A stretch of DNA of 64,000 bases, taken from positions 62,001 through 126,000 of the forward strand of contig NZ_LQPH01000129.1 of NCBI RefSeq assembly GCF_002102255.1. Direction: 5' to 3'. The notes beneath the pieces are model-generated. The model did not search any database and was not told the origin of the DNA. It saw only the letters and a list, made by a program, of their open reading frames with translations. Both the position numbers and the translations under genes were made by a program. Source of the DNA: Mycobacterium nebraskense (GTDB lineage Bacteria > Actinomycetota > Actinomycetes > Mycobacteriales > Mycobacteriaceae). Each line of letters starts with the position of its first letter. Position 1 is the first letter of the stretch. Below are positions 54,992-61,833 of this stretch, in pieces.

Positions 54992-55891
54992 CTAGCCGGG
55001 GCCGTCGCTCGCCGCGGCCAGTAACGGCACCACGACGTCGCTGATCGGCGTCGCCAGGTTATGGGCGCGGGCCTTGCGGATGATCACCCCGTTGCGGATG
55101 TCCCACTCCATTCGCCGGTGGTTCTCCCGGTCGGCCAGGATCGAGGTGCTCATGTCCTCGGGTACGTGACGGAACATCTCGGCCAACTCGTCGACGATGC
55201 CATCGGGCAGCCGGGCGTCCTCGGCCCGCGCGACCGCCAGACACTCGGCGACGTAGCGGCGCGACAGTTCGGCGACATCGTCGCGGCGGAACATGCCGGA
55301 TCGCCGTCCCGACAGCGCCATGAACCCCGCCAGCGCATTGGTGAGCAGCTTGCGCCAGGCCGCGGTGATGAAGTCGGGGTCGCAGTCCACCCGGCACCCG
55401 GCGCCGCGCAACAGCTCGGCGATCGTCTGCGCGGACGGCCCGCTGGGCAGCACCAGTCGGGCCTCGGTGCGCAGCCGCACCCACCCCGCGGGCTGAGTCT
55501 CGGCGGAATACCACACGATGCCCGGGACCACCGGCGACGACGGGCAATGCGGCTGCACCTGCTCGACCTGCTCCACACCGTTCTGCAGTACGGCGACGAT
55601 CGTGTGCACGTCACAAAGGCGGGCCAGCCATCCGGCCGCCGCGTCGTTCTGGGTGGCCTTGACCGCGAGCACCACCACGTCGACGGGGCCGGTGACCTCG
55701 CTGGGATCGGTGCGCACCGGGCCGGGCACCACGATCGGATCCGCGCCGTCGGGCCGCAATTCGATGCCGTCCCGGGGGGTATGACCGCACACCAGCACCG
55801 AATGTCCGGCCTTGTGCAGCAGCGCGGCGATCGTCGTGCCGACGGCGCCGGGGCCGACTAGTGCGATTTTGGTTGGGGGGTTGGTGGCAAT
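54992..55891 (-). CDS. 2-dehydropantoate 2-reductase-like protein without a normal start codon
   Basis: A 299-residue protein if translated from an ATT at 55891. The Rossmann start ALVGPGAVGTTIAALLHKAGH, the catalytic-region AAWRKLLTNALAGFM (the Lys of KPR) and the C-terminal WDIRNGVIIRKARAHNLATP identify ketopantoate reductase homology; Rv2573 is the counterpart. The Rossmann loop lies upstream of the first ATG/GTG-type start (55798), and the only in-frame triplet near the family's start is ATT. One extra base in the C6 run at 55875-55880 would join it to a GTG. Either a rare start, a sequencing error or a natural frameshift is possible. Confidence 0.7.
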   Translation of the reverse strand: MATNPPTKIALVGPGAVGTTIAALLHKAGHSVLVCGHTPRDGIELRPDGADPIVVPGPVRTDPSEVTGPVDVVVLAVKATQNDAAAGWLARLCDVHTIVAVLQNGVEQVEQVQPHCPSSPVVPGIVWYSAETQPAGWVRLRTEARLVLPSGPSAQTIAELLRGAGCRVDCDPDFITAAWRKLLTNALAGFMALSGRRSGMFRRDDVAELSRRYVAECLAVARAEDARLPDGIVDELAEMFRHVPEDMSTSILADRENHRRMEWDIRNGVIIRKARAHNLATPISDVVVPLLAAASDGPG

Positions 55892-55911
55892 AGCACCGAA
55901 AGTACCTGCTC

Positions 55912-55917
55912 TAGACT
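55912..55917 (+). promoter_or_regulatory. -10 element of the aspS promoter
   Basis: TAGACT lies 36 bp before the aspS GTG. No good -35 is found at 16-19 bp upstream. The element sits just outside the start of the divergent ketopantoate reductase-like gene. Confidence 0.45.
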
Positions 55918-55947
55918 GGTCACTCGTCCAAAGCCTGCTGAAAGGGA

Positions 55948-57729
55948 GTGTTTGTGCTGCGCAGCCACGCCGCCGGATCGCTGAGAAGTAGCGACGCCGG
56001 GCAGCAGGTGACGTTGGCCGGCTGGGTGGGCCGCCGCCGCGACCACGGCGGCGTCATCTTCATCGATCTGCGCGACGCCTCCGGTATCGCGCAGGTGGTG
56101 TTCCGCAATGCCGATGTGCTGGCTCAGGCGCACCGGTTGCGCGCCGAGTTCTGCGTCGCGGTCACCGGTGTCGTCGAGATCCGCCCGGAGGGCAACGCCA
56201 ACCCCGAGATCGCCACCGGCGACATCGAGGTCAACGTCGCCTCGCTGAACGTGCTCGGCGAGAGCGCGCCGTTGCCGTTCCAGCTCGACGAACCCGCCGG
56301 CGAGGAGCTGCGGCTGAAGTACCGCTACCTCGACCTGCGCCGCGACGGACCTGCCGCGGCACTTCGCTTGCGCTCCAACGTGAATGCCGCCGCCCGTTCG
56401 GTGTTGGCGGGCCACGACTTCGTCGAGATCGAGACGCCGACGATCACCCGCTCGACGCCGGAAGGCGCACGCGACTTCCTGGTGCCGGCCCGGCTGCACC
56501 CCGGCTCGTTCTACGCCCTGCCGCAGAGCCCGCAGCTGTTCAAGCAGTTGCTGATGGTCGCCGGGATGGAGCGCTACTACCAAATCGCCCGCTGCTACCG
56601 CGACGAGGATTTCCGCGCCGACCGTCAGCCCGAGTTCACCCAGCTCGACATGGAGATGAGCTTCGTCGACGCCGAGGACGTCATCGCGATCTCCGAGGAG
56701 ATCCTGACCGCGCTGTGGGCATTGATCGGATACCAGGTCCCGACGCCCATCCCGCGGATCACCTATGCGGATGCGATGCGACGGTTCGGCTCGGACAAGC
56801 CGGACATGCGGTTCGGGCTGGAGCTCGTCGAGTGTGCAGAGTTCTTCAAAGACACCACGTTTCGTGTCTTCCAGGCACCGTATGTCGGTGCGGTCGTGAT
56901 GCCCGGCGGGGCGTCACAGCCGCGGCGCACGCTGGATGGCTGGCAGGAGTGGGCCAAGCAGCGCGGGCACCGCGGGCTGGCCTACGTGCTGGTCGGTGAC
57001 GACGGCACGCTCGGTGGGCCAGTCGCCAAGAACCTCAGCGACGCCGAACGTGACGGGCTGGCCGCACACGTCGGGGCGAAGCCGGGGGACTGCATCTTCT
57101 TCTCGGCCGGGCCGCCGAAGTCGTCGCGGGCCTTGTTGGGCGCCGCCCGCGGGGAGATCGCCAGCCGGCTCGACATGATCGACCCGGACGCGTGGGCGTT
57201 CGTCTGGGTGGTGGACCCGCCGCTGTTCGAGCCCGCCGACGAGGCGACCGCCGCCGGTGAGGTGGCCGTCGGTTCCGGCGCGTGGACCGCGGTGCATCAC
57301 GCATTCACCTCGCCCAAACCCGAATACGCCGATGTGGTCGACACCGACCCCGGCAACGTGCTGGCCGACGCCTACGACATCGTCTGCAACGGCAACGAGA
57401 TCGGTGGCGGGTCGATACGTATCCACCGCCGCGACATCCAGGAACGCGTGTTCGCCGTGATGGGCCTGGACCAGGCCGAGGCCGAAGAAAAATTCGGATT
57501 CCTGTTGGAGGCGTTCACCTTTGGCGCACCGCCACACGGCGGAATCGCCTTCGGCTGGGACCGGATCAACGCGCTGCTGTCCCGGGTCGACTCGATCCGC
57601 GAGGTGATCGCGTTCCCGAAGACCGGCGGCGGCGTCGACCCGCTCACCGATGCGCCCGCGCCGATCACCGCCCAGCAGCGCAAGGAGTCCGGAATAGACG
57701 CCAAGCCTGAGAAGGTTGACCGGGCATGA
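55948..57729 (+). CDS. aspS: aspartyl-tRNA synthetase
   Basis: A 593-residue bacterial-type class II synthetase. The N-terminal OB anticodon-binding domain reads [23 protein letters not shown]; motif 2 is [25 protein letters not shown]; the bacterial GAD insertion follows (residues 290-410) and motif 3 is [17 protein letters not shown]. In M. tuberculosis, which has no asparaginyl-tRNA synthetase, this enzyme also charges tRNA-Asn, with later amidation by GatCAB. GTG start. The stop overlaps the next ATG (ATGA). Corresponds to Rv2572c. Confidence 0.96.
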   Translation: MFVLRSHAAGSLRSSDAGQQVTLAGWVGRRRDHGGVIFIDLRDASGIAQVVFRNADVLAQAHRLRAEFCVAVTGVVEIRPEGNANPEIATGDIEVNVASLNVLGESAPLPFQLDEPAGEELRLKYRYLDLRRDGPAAALRLRSNVNAAARSVLAGHDFVEIETPTITRSTPEGARDFLVPARLHPGSFYALPQSPQLFKQLLMVAGMERYYQIARCYRDEDFRADRQPEFTQLDMEMSFVDAEDVIAISEEILTALWALIGYQVPTPIPRITYADAMRRFGSDKPDMRFGLELVECAEFFKDTTFRVFQAPYVGAVVMPGGASQPRRTLDGWQEWAKQRGHRGLAYVLVGDDGTLGGPVAKNLSDAERDGLAAHVGAKPGDCIFFSAGPPKSSRALLGAARGEIASRLDMIDPDAWAFVWVVDPPLFEPADEATAAGEVAVGSGAWTAVHHAFTSPKPEYADVVDTDPGNVLADAYDIVCNGNEIGGGSIRIHRRDIQERVFAVMGLDQAEAEEKFGFLLEAFTFGAPPHGGIAFGWDRINALLSRVDSIREVIAFPKTGGGVDPLTDAPAPITAQQRKESGIDAKPEKVDRA

Positions 57730-58157
57730 CCGAAATGCCGGACACACAGACCATCAACGCGTTCAACAAGAGCATCATCGACGAGTTCCGGACCAACGCC
57801 GGCAAGGTGGGCGGCCAGTTCGAGAACGCCGACCTGCTCTTGCTCACCACGACGGGCGCCAAGTCCGGACAGTCCCGGATCTCGCCACTGGCCTACTTCC
57901 GCATCGACGGCAGGCTGATCGTCATCGGCTCCTTCGCCGGCTCCCCCGTCAGTCCGGCGTGGGTGCACAACCTGCGGGCCAACCCGCAGGCGCGTGTCGA
58001 GATGGGCACCGAGGAGTTCGCCGTCACGGCGCGCGAGCTGCCGTCCGACGAGCGCGACGCGCTCTTCGAGAAGGTCACCGCCGCTGCACCCGGCTTCGCC
58101 GAATACCAGTCCAAGACCAGCCGCGTCATTCCGTTGTTCGAGTTAAACCGGACCTAG
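57726..58157 (+). CDS. DUF385 F420-type deazaflavin-dependent oxidoreductase
   Basis: A 143-residue split beta-barrel protein of the nitroreductase-like DUF385 family (Ddn relatives). Landmarks are [39 protein letters not shown] (phosphate-binding KSG) and [15 protein letters not shown]. Such proteins bind F420 and reduce a variety of substrates or menaquinone. Translation is coupled to aspS by an ATGA overlap. FUSC-like transporter gene follows after 3 bp. I do not recall it at the corresponding place in M. tuberculosis. Confidence 0.87.
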   Translation: MTEMPDTQTINAFNKSIIDEFRTNAGKVGGQFENADLLLLTTTGAKSGQSRISPLAYFRIDGRLIVIGSFAGSPVSPAWVHNLRANPQARVEMGTEEFAVTARELPSDERDALFEKVTAAAPGFAEYQSKTSRVIPLFELNRT

Positions 58158-58160
58158 CCA

Positions 58161-59228
58161 GTGGGCACGTCGTGGCGGGCGGGGCCAGCGTGGGTTCTCG
58201 CCGCCGCGCGTGCGGGCAGCAAACGGCTGCGGGTGGTGTGGTTCAACCTGGTGCAGACCGCGGTGGCCGCAGGCCTGTCCTGGTACCTAGCTCACGATGT
58301 CCTGGGACACCCGCAGCCGTTCTTCGCGCCGATCGCCGCCGCGGTGTCGTTGTCGACCAGCAACGTGCTCCGCGCGCAACGCGCCGTCCAGATGATGGTC
58401 GGGGTAACCCTGGGGATCGGGCTCGGCTCGGTGGTGCAGGGGCTGCTGGGGCCCGGGGCCGTGCCCATCGCGGTCGCCGCATTGGTCGCGCTGGCCGCCG
58501 CGGTGTTCATCGGGGGCGGATTCATCGGGCACGGGATGATGTTCGCCAACCAGACCGTGGTGTCGGCGATCCTGGTGCTGGCCCTCTACCGCGGCGGCGT
58601 CGGTTGGGAACGCATCTTCGACGCCCTGATCGGCGGGGCGGTGGCCATCGTCTTCGCCGTCTTGCTGTTCCCCGCGGACCCGCTGAGGGTGCTGCGCGAT
58701 GCGCGCGTCGGCGTGCTCGGCGTGCTGCACGACGTGTTGTCGCGTGCCGCGGACGTCGCCGTCGGACGCAAGGCACCGCCGACCGACTGGCCGCTGACGG
58801 CGGTCGACCGAGTGCACGAACGGCTCAGTGGACTGCTCGAGGCGCGCACCACCGCCCGCCACGTGGTCACCATTGCCCCGCGACGGTGGGGCCTGCGGGA
58901 CACCATCCAGGCCGCCGAGCACCAGGCCGTGCACGTGGCGCTGCTGGCCGGTTCGGTGCTGCAACTTGCCCGCGCCGTCGCCCCCAACGCGGACGGCTGC
59001 CGCGAGGCGCTTCCGCCGCCCGTGCACATGGTGTTGGTGGTGCTGGCGGCCGCGACCGCGCTCGCTGATCGCGATCCGGCCGGCGCGTGCGCGTACACCG
59101 CGTCCGCGCGTCATCACGCTTCGGAATTGCAGTCGGGCGCGCGTGAGAAAACGCAGTTGATCCTCGCCGACGTCGTCAGCGCCTGCGTCGACGACCTGCA
59201 ACGGGTCATCGACCTTCGGCACGTGTGA
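58161..59228 (+). CDS. FUSC-like membrane protein (Rv2571c-like)
   Basis: A 355-residue aromatic-acid-exporter-like protein, same length as the M. tuberculosis Rv2571c I recall. The N-terminal half has about six helices (VQTAVAAGLSWYLAHDVLGH; PFFAPIAAAVSLSTSNVLRAQRA, the FUSC signature), and the C-terminal half is a cytosolic helical domain with two further hydrophobic stretches (HMVLVVLAAATALAD). It is expected to export organic acids or lipophilic compounds. GTG start 3 bp after the DUF385 gene. Confidence 0.82.
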   Translation: MGTSWRAGPAWVLAAARAGSKRLRVVWFNLVQTAVAAGLSWYLAHDVLGHPQPFFAPIAAAVSLSTSNVLRAQRAVQMMVGVTLGIGLGSVVQGLLGPGAVPIAVAALVALAAAVFIGGGFIGHGMMFANQTVVSAILVLALYRGGVGWERIFDALIGGAVAIVFAVLLFPADPLRVLRDARVGVLGVLHDVLSRAADVAVGRKAPPTDWPLTAVDRVHERLSGLLEARTTARHVVTIAPRRWGLRDTIQAAEHQAVHVALLAGSVLQLARAVAPNADGCREALPPPVHMVLVVLAAATALADRDPAGACAYTASARHHASELQSGAREKTQLILADVVSACVDDLQRVIDLRHV

Positions 59229-59232
59229 CCGG

Positions 59233-59622
59233 TCAGCGTGAGTCGGCCAAGAACTCCTGGACCAACTTCCTCGGGGCCTGCGTCAGCCACGCCTCGGTGA
59301 TGAGCTCCTCGAGGTCGCGGACCGAGATCGCGGGCAGCTTGACCAGCACCGCCGGGTAGCCGTCGAAATGCGGTGTCGTGAAATAGACGTCCGGCTCGTC
59401 GGCGATCAACCCGAACTTGACCCCCTCGTCGGACACCCGCACGCCGAGGATGTCGCCCTCGGGCGGCTCCGACCCGTCGCGTGCCAGGGCCTCGCGTTCG
59501 GACGACCGCAGCGGCCGCTCCCAGGCCAGCAACTTCTTGCCGACCCGCCAGTCATGCGGTGACGGCTCGGAGGTGAGTGCCAGCTCACGAATGATGCGGG
59601 CGACGTCGTACCACGTGGCCAC
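59233..59622 (-). CDS. MmcQ/YjbR-family protein (Rv2570-like)
   Basis: A 129-residue YjbR-fold protein beginning at the GTG at 59622 (VATWYDVARI). The core reads WRVGKKLLAWERPL, VRVSDEGVKFGLIADEPDVYFTTPHFDGYPAVLVKL and the C-terminal ITEAWLTQAPRKL, typical of the family. Length equals the M. tuberculosis Rv2570 I recall. It is a DNA-binding-like fold without known function. The longer frame to 59778 crosses the divergent transglutaminase start. It converges on the FUSC gene with 4 bp between. Confidence 0.82.
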   Translation of the reverse strand: MATWYDVARIIRELALTSEPSPHDWRVGKKLLAWERPLRSSEREALARDGSEPPEGDILGVRVSDEGVKFGLIADEPDVYFTTPHFDGYPAVLVKLPAISVRDLEELITEAWLTQAPRKLVQEFLADSR

Positions 59623-59725
59623 ATCTCGATTGTGCTCCCGTTTTGGTACGTGTGCCGCCGTATTGGCAAACGGTTTCGCGTCGCGGACGGCGCGTAACGG
59701 TCCGGTGTGTGATGTGATCAGCCTT

Positions 59726-60655
59726 GTGTCTGAAGCTGACGCCGGGGGCACCCGCCGCCATCGAGTCACCCACCGCACCGAGTACCGGTATTCCGACGTC
59801 GTGACCAGCTCCTACGGCCGCGGATTTCTCACCCCGCGAGATTTGGTGCGGCAGCGTTGCGTCGCGCACCGGCTGACCATCGACCCCACCCCGGCCGACA
59901 TCTCCACCAGCGGCGACGTGTACGGCAACATCAGCTCCTACTTCCACGTCACCGAGCCGCACCACACCCTGACCGTCACCAGCGACTCCATCGTCGACGT
60001 GTATCCGCCGGCTCCCGGGCTCTACACCAGCGGCCCGGCGGTGCAACCGTGGGAGGCGGCCCGCCCGACGGGAGGCAGGGGGGCGCTCGCCGCCGAATTC
60101 ACCCTCGACCTGAATCCTCCCGAGATCACCGACGAGGTCCGCGAATACGCGGCGCCCAGCTTCGCTCCGGGGCGCCCGCTGGTCGACGTGCTGCGCGACC
60201 TCGCGTCGCGGATTTTCGCCGACTTCGCCTACCGGTCGGGGTCGACGACGATTTCCACCGGGGTAAATGAGGTTCTGGCTGCCCGGGAAGGGGTATGTCA
60301 GGACTTTGCACGGCTGGCAATCGCCTGCCTGCGCGCCAAAGGTCTTGCGGCCAGCTACGTGTCCGGCTACCTGGCCACCGACCCGCCACCGGGGAAGGAT
60401 CGAATGATCGGTATTGACGCCACCCATGCCTGGGCGGCGGTGTGGACACCTCAGGAGCCCGGCCAGTTCGAATGGCTGGGTCTGGATCCCACGAACGACC
60501 AGCTGGTCGACGAGCGCTACATCATCGTGGGACGCGGCCGCGACTACGCCGACGTGCCGCCCCTGCGGGGCATCATCTACACCGAATCGGAACACAGCGT
60601 GATCGACGTCGCCGTCGACGTGGTGCCCTTCGAGGGGGATGTGCTCCATGCGTGA
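59726..60655 (+). CDS. transglutaminase-like cysteine protease-fold protein (Rv2569c-like)
   Basis: A 309-residue protein. The N-terminal bacterial transglutaminase-like domain reads RVTHRTEYRYSDVVTSSYG; the catalytic triad is Cys in EGVCQDFARLAIACLRAKG, His in DATHAWAAVW and Asp in LGLDPTNDQ. It is likely a peptidase or amidase rather than a cross-linking enzyme. The GTG at 59726 is taken as start. It overlaps the next gene by 8 bp. In other bacteria it occurs with ATP-grasp/alpha-E genes in a proposed peptide-ligase/peptidase system, and the same set is here. Confidence 0.9.
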   Translation: MSEADAGGTRRHRVTHRTEYRYSDVVTSSYGRGFLTPRDLVRQRCVAHRLTIDPTPADISTSGDVYGNISSYFHVTEPHHTLTVTSDSIVDVYPPAPGLYTSGPAVQPWEAARPTGGRGALAAEFTLDLNPPEITDEVREYAAPSFAPGRPLVDVLRDLASRIFADFAYRSGSTTISTGVNEVLAAREGVCQDFARLAIACLRAKGLAASYVSGYLATDPPPGKDRMIGIDATHAWAAVWTPQEPGQFEWLGLDPTNDQLVDERYIIVGRGRDYADVPPLRGIIYTESEHSVIDVAVDVVPFEGDVLHA

Positions 60656-61703
60656 CTTCAACTGCCCCAACTGCGGCCAGCGCCTGACGTTCGAGAACTC
60701 CACCTGCCTGAACTGTGGTAGCGCGCTGGGGTTTTCGCTCGACCAGATGGCACTGCTGGTGATCGCCGAGGAGAACACCGGCGAGCACGCCGGTTTCGTG
60801 GACGCCGCCGAGTATCAACTGTGCGCCAATCTGCAACTGGCCGAATGCAATTGGCTGGTGCCTGTCAACAATCCCCGGCTGCTGTGCACGTCCTGCGCGC
60901 TGACCACCGTGCGGCCCAACGATGCCGACACCGCCGGCCTGGCCGAGTTCGCCCGGGCCGAGGCGGCCAAGCGGCGGCTGATCGCCGAGCTGCACGAGCT
61001 GAAGCTGCCGATCGTCGGGCGCGACGAAGATCCCGAGCAGGGATTGGCCTTCCACCTGCTGTCCAGCGCGCACGAGAACGTGATGACCGGGCACGACAAC
61101 GGCGTCATCACCCTGGATCTGGCCGAGGGCGACGACGTGCACCGCGAGCAGCTGCGGGTGGAGATGGAGGAGCCGTACCGCACCCTGCTGGGACACTTCC
61201 GGCACGAGATCGGGCACTACTACTTCTACCGGCTGATCGCCCCGTCCAGCGACCACCTGGCGCGCTTCAACGAGCTGTTCGGTGACCCCGACGCCGACTA
61301 CCAGGAGGCGCTGGACCGCCACTACAGCGAGGGGCCACTTGAGGACTGGCAGGAACAATTCGTGTCGTCGTACGCGACCATGCATCCCGCCGAGGACTGG
61401 GCGGAGACGTTCGCCCACTACCTGCACATCCGCGACACCCTGGACACCTCGGCGTGGTGCGGCTTCGCGTCGGCGTCGGCGACCTTCGACCGGCCGGCGT
61501 TGGGGCCCAGCGCCTTTCAGACGATCATCGACATGTGGCTGCCGCTGTCGTGGTCGCTGAACATGGTGAACCGGTCGATGGGCCACGACGACCTGTACCC
61601 GTTCGTCCTGCCGGTCGCCGTACTGGAGAAGATGAAGTTCATCTACACCGTGATCGACGAGGTGACCTCGGAGGCCAGGGGACCGGCCGCTATCGCGGGT
61701 TAA
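60648..61703 (+). CDS. zinc-ribbon putative metallopeptidase (Rv2568c-like)
   Basis: A 351-residue protein. The N-terminus is a zinc ribbon (CPNCGQ and CLNCGS), then further Cys in LLCTSCALTTV. The catalytic zinc site is FRHEIGHYYFYR (HExxH) with the third ligand possibly in DWAETFAHYLH. It belongs to the family of putative zinc-binding metallopeptidases that travel with ATP-grasp/alpha-E genes. The ATG at 60648 overlaps the transglutaminase stop by 8 bases. The last five codons and stop are within the first copy of a tandem repeat. Confidence 0.87.
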   Translation: MRDFNCPNCGQRLTFENSTCLNCGSALGFSLDQMALLVIAEENTGEHAGFVDAAEYQLCANLQLAECNWLVPVNNPRLLCTSCALTTVRPNDADTAGLAEFARAEAAKRRLIAELHELKLPIVGRDEDPEQGLAFHLLSSAHENVMTGHDNGVITLDLAEGDDVHREQLRVEMEEPYRTLLGHFRHEIGHYYFYRLIAPSSDHLARFNELFGDPDADYQEALDRHYSEGPLEDWQEQFVSSYATMHPAEDWAETFAHYLHIRDTLDTSAWCGFASASATFDRPALGPSAFQTIIDMWLPLSWSLNMVNRSMGHDDLYPFVLPVAVLEKMKFIYTVIDEVTSEARGPAAIAG

Positions 61704-61816
61704 CGGCGATCGCGAGCGCGGCGAAGCCGGGCGAAGCGGGTCGCCGCCATCGCGGGCTAATGGCGATCGCGAGCGCGGCGAAGCCGGGCGAAGCGGGTCG
61801 CCGCCATCGCGGGTAA
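61691..61816 (+). repeat. 57-bp tandem repeat, about 2.2 copies, at a gene 3' end
   Basis: TATCGCGGGT at 61691, CATCGCGGGC at 61748 and CATCGCGGGT at 61805 mark exactly 57-bp spacing. The unit (GCGATCGCGAGCGCGGCGA, GAAGCGGGTCGCCGCC) is 19 codons long in one frame. The first copy includes the upstream gene's stop; the second has a TAATGG, giving an ATG frame of 18 codons from 61760 to a TAA ending 61816. A diverged copy follows ruvB. It resembles a MIRU-VNTR locus. Confidence 0.85.
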
Positions 61817-61833
61817 GTGTGATTGCCTTGCGG

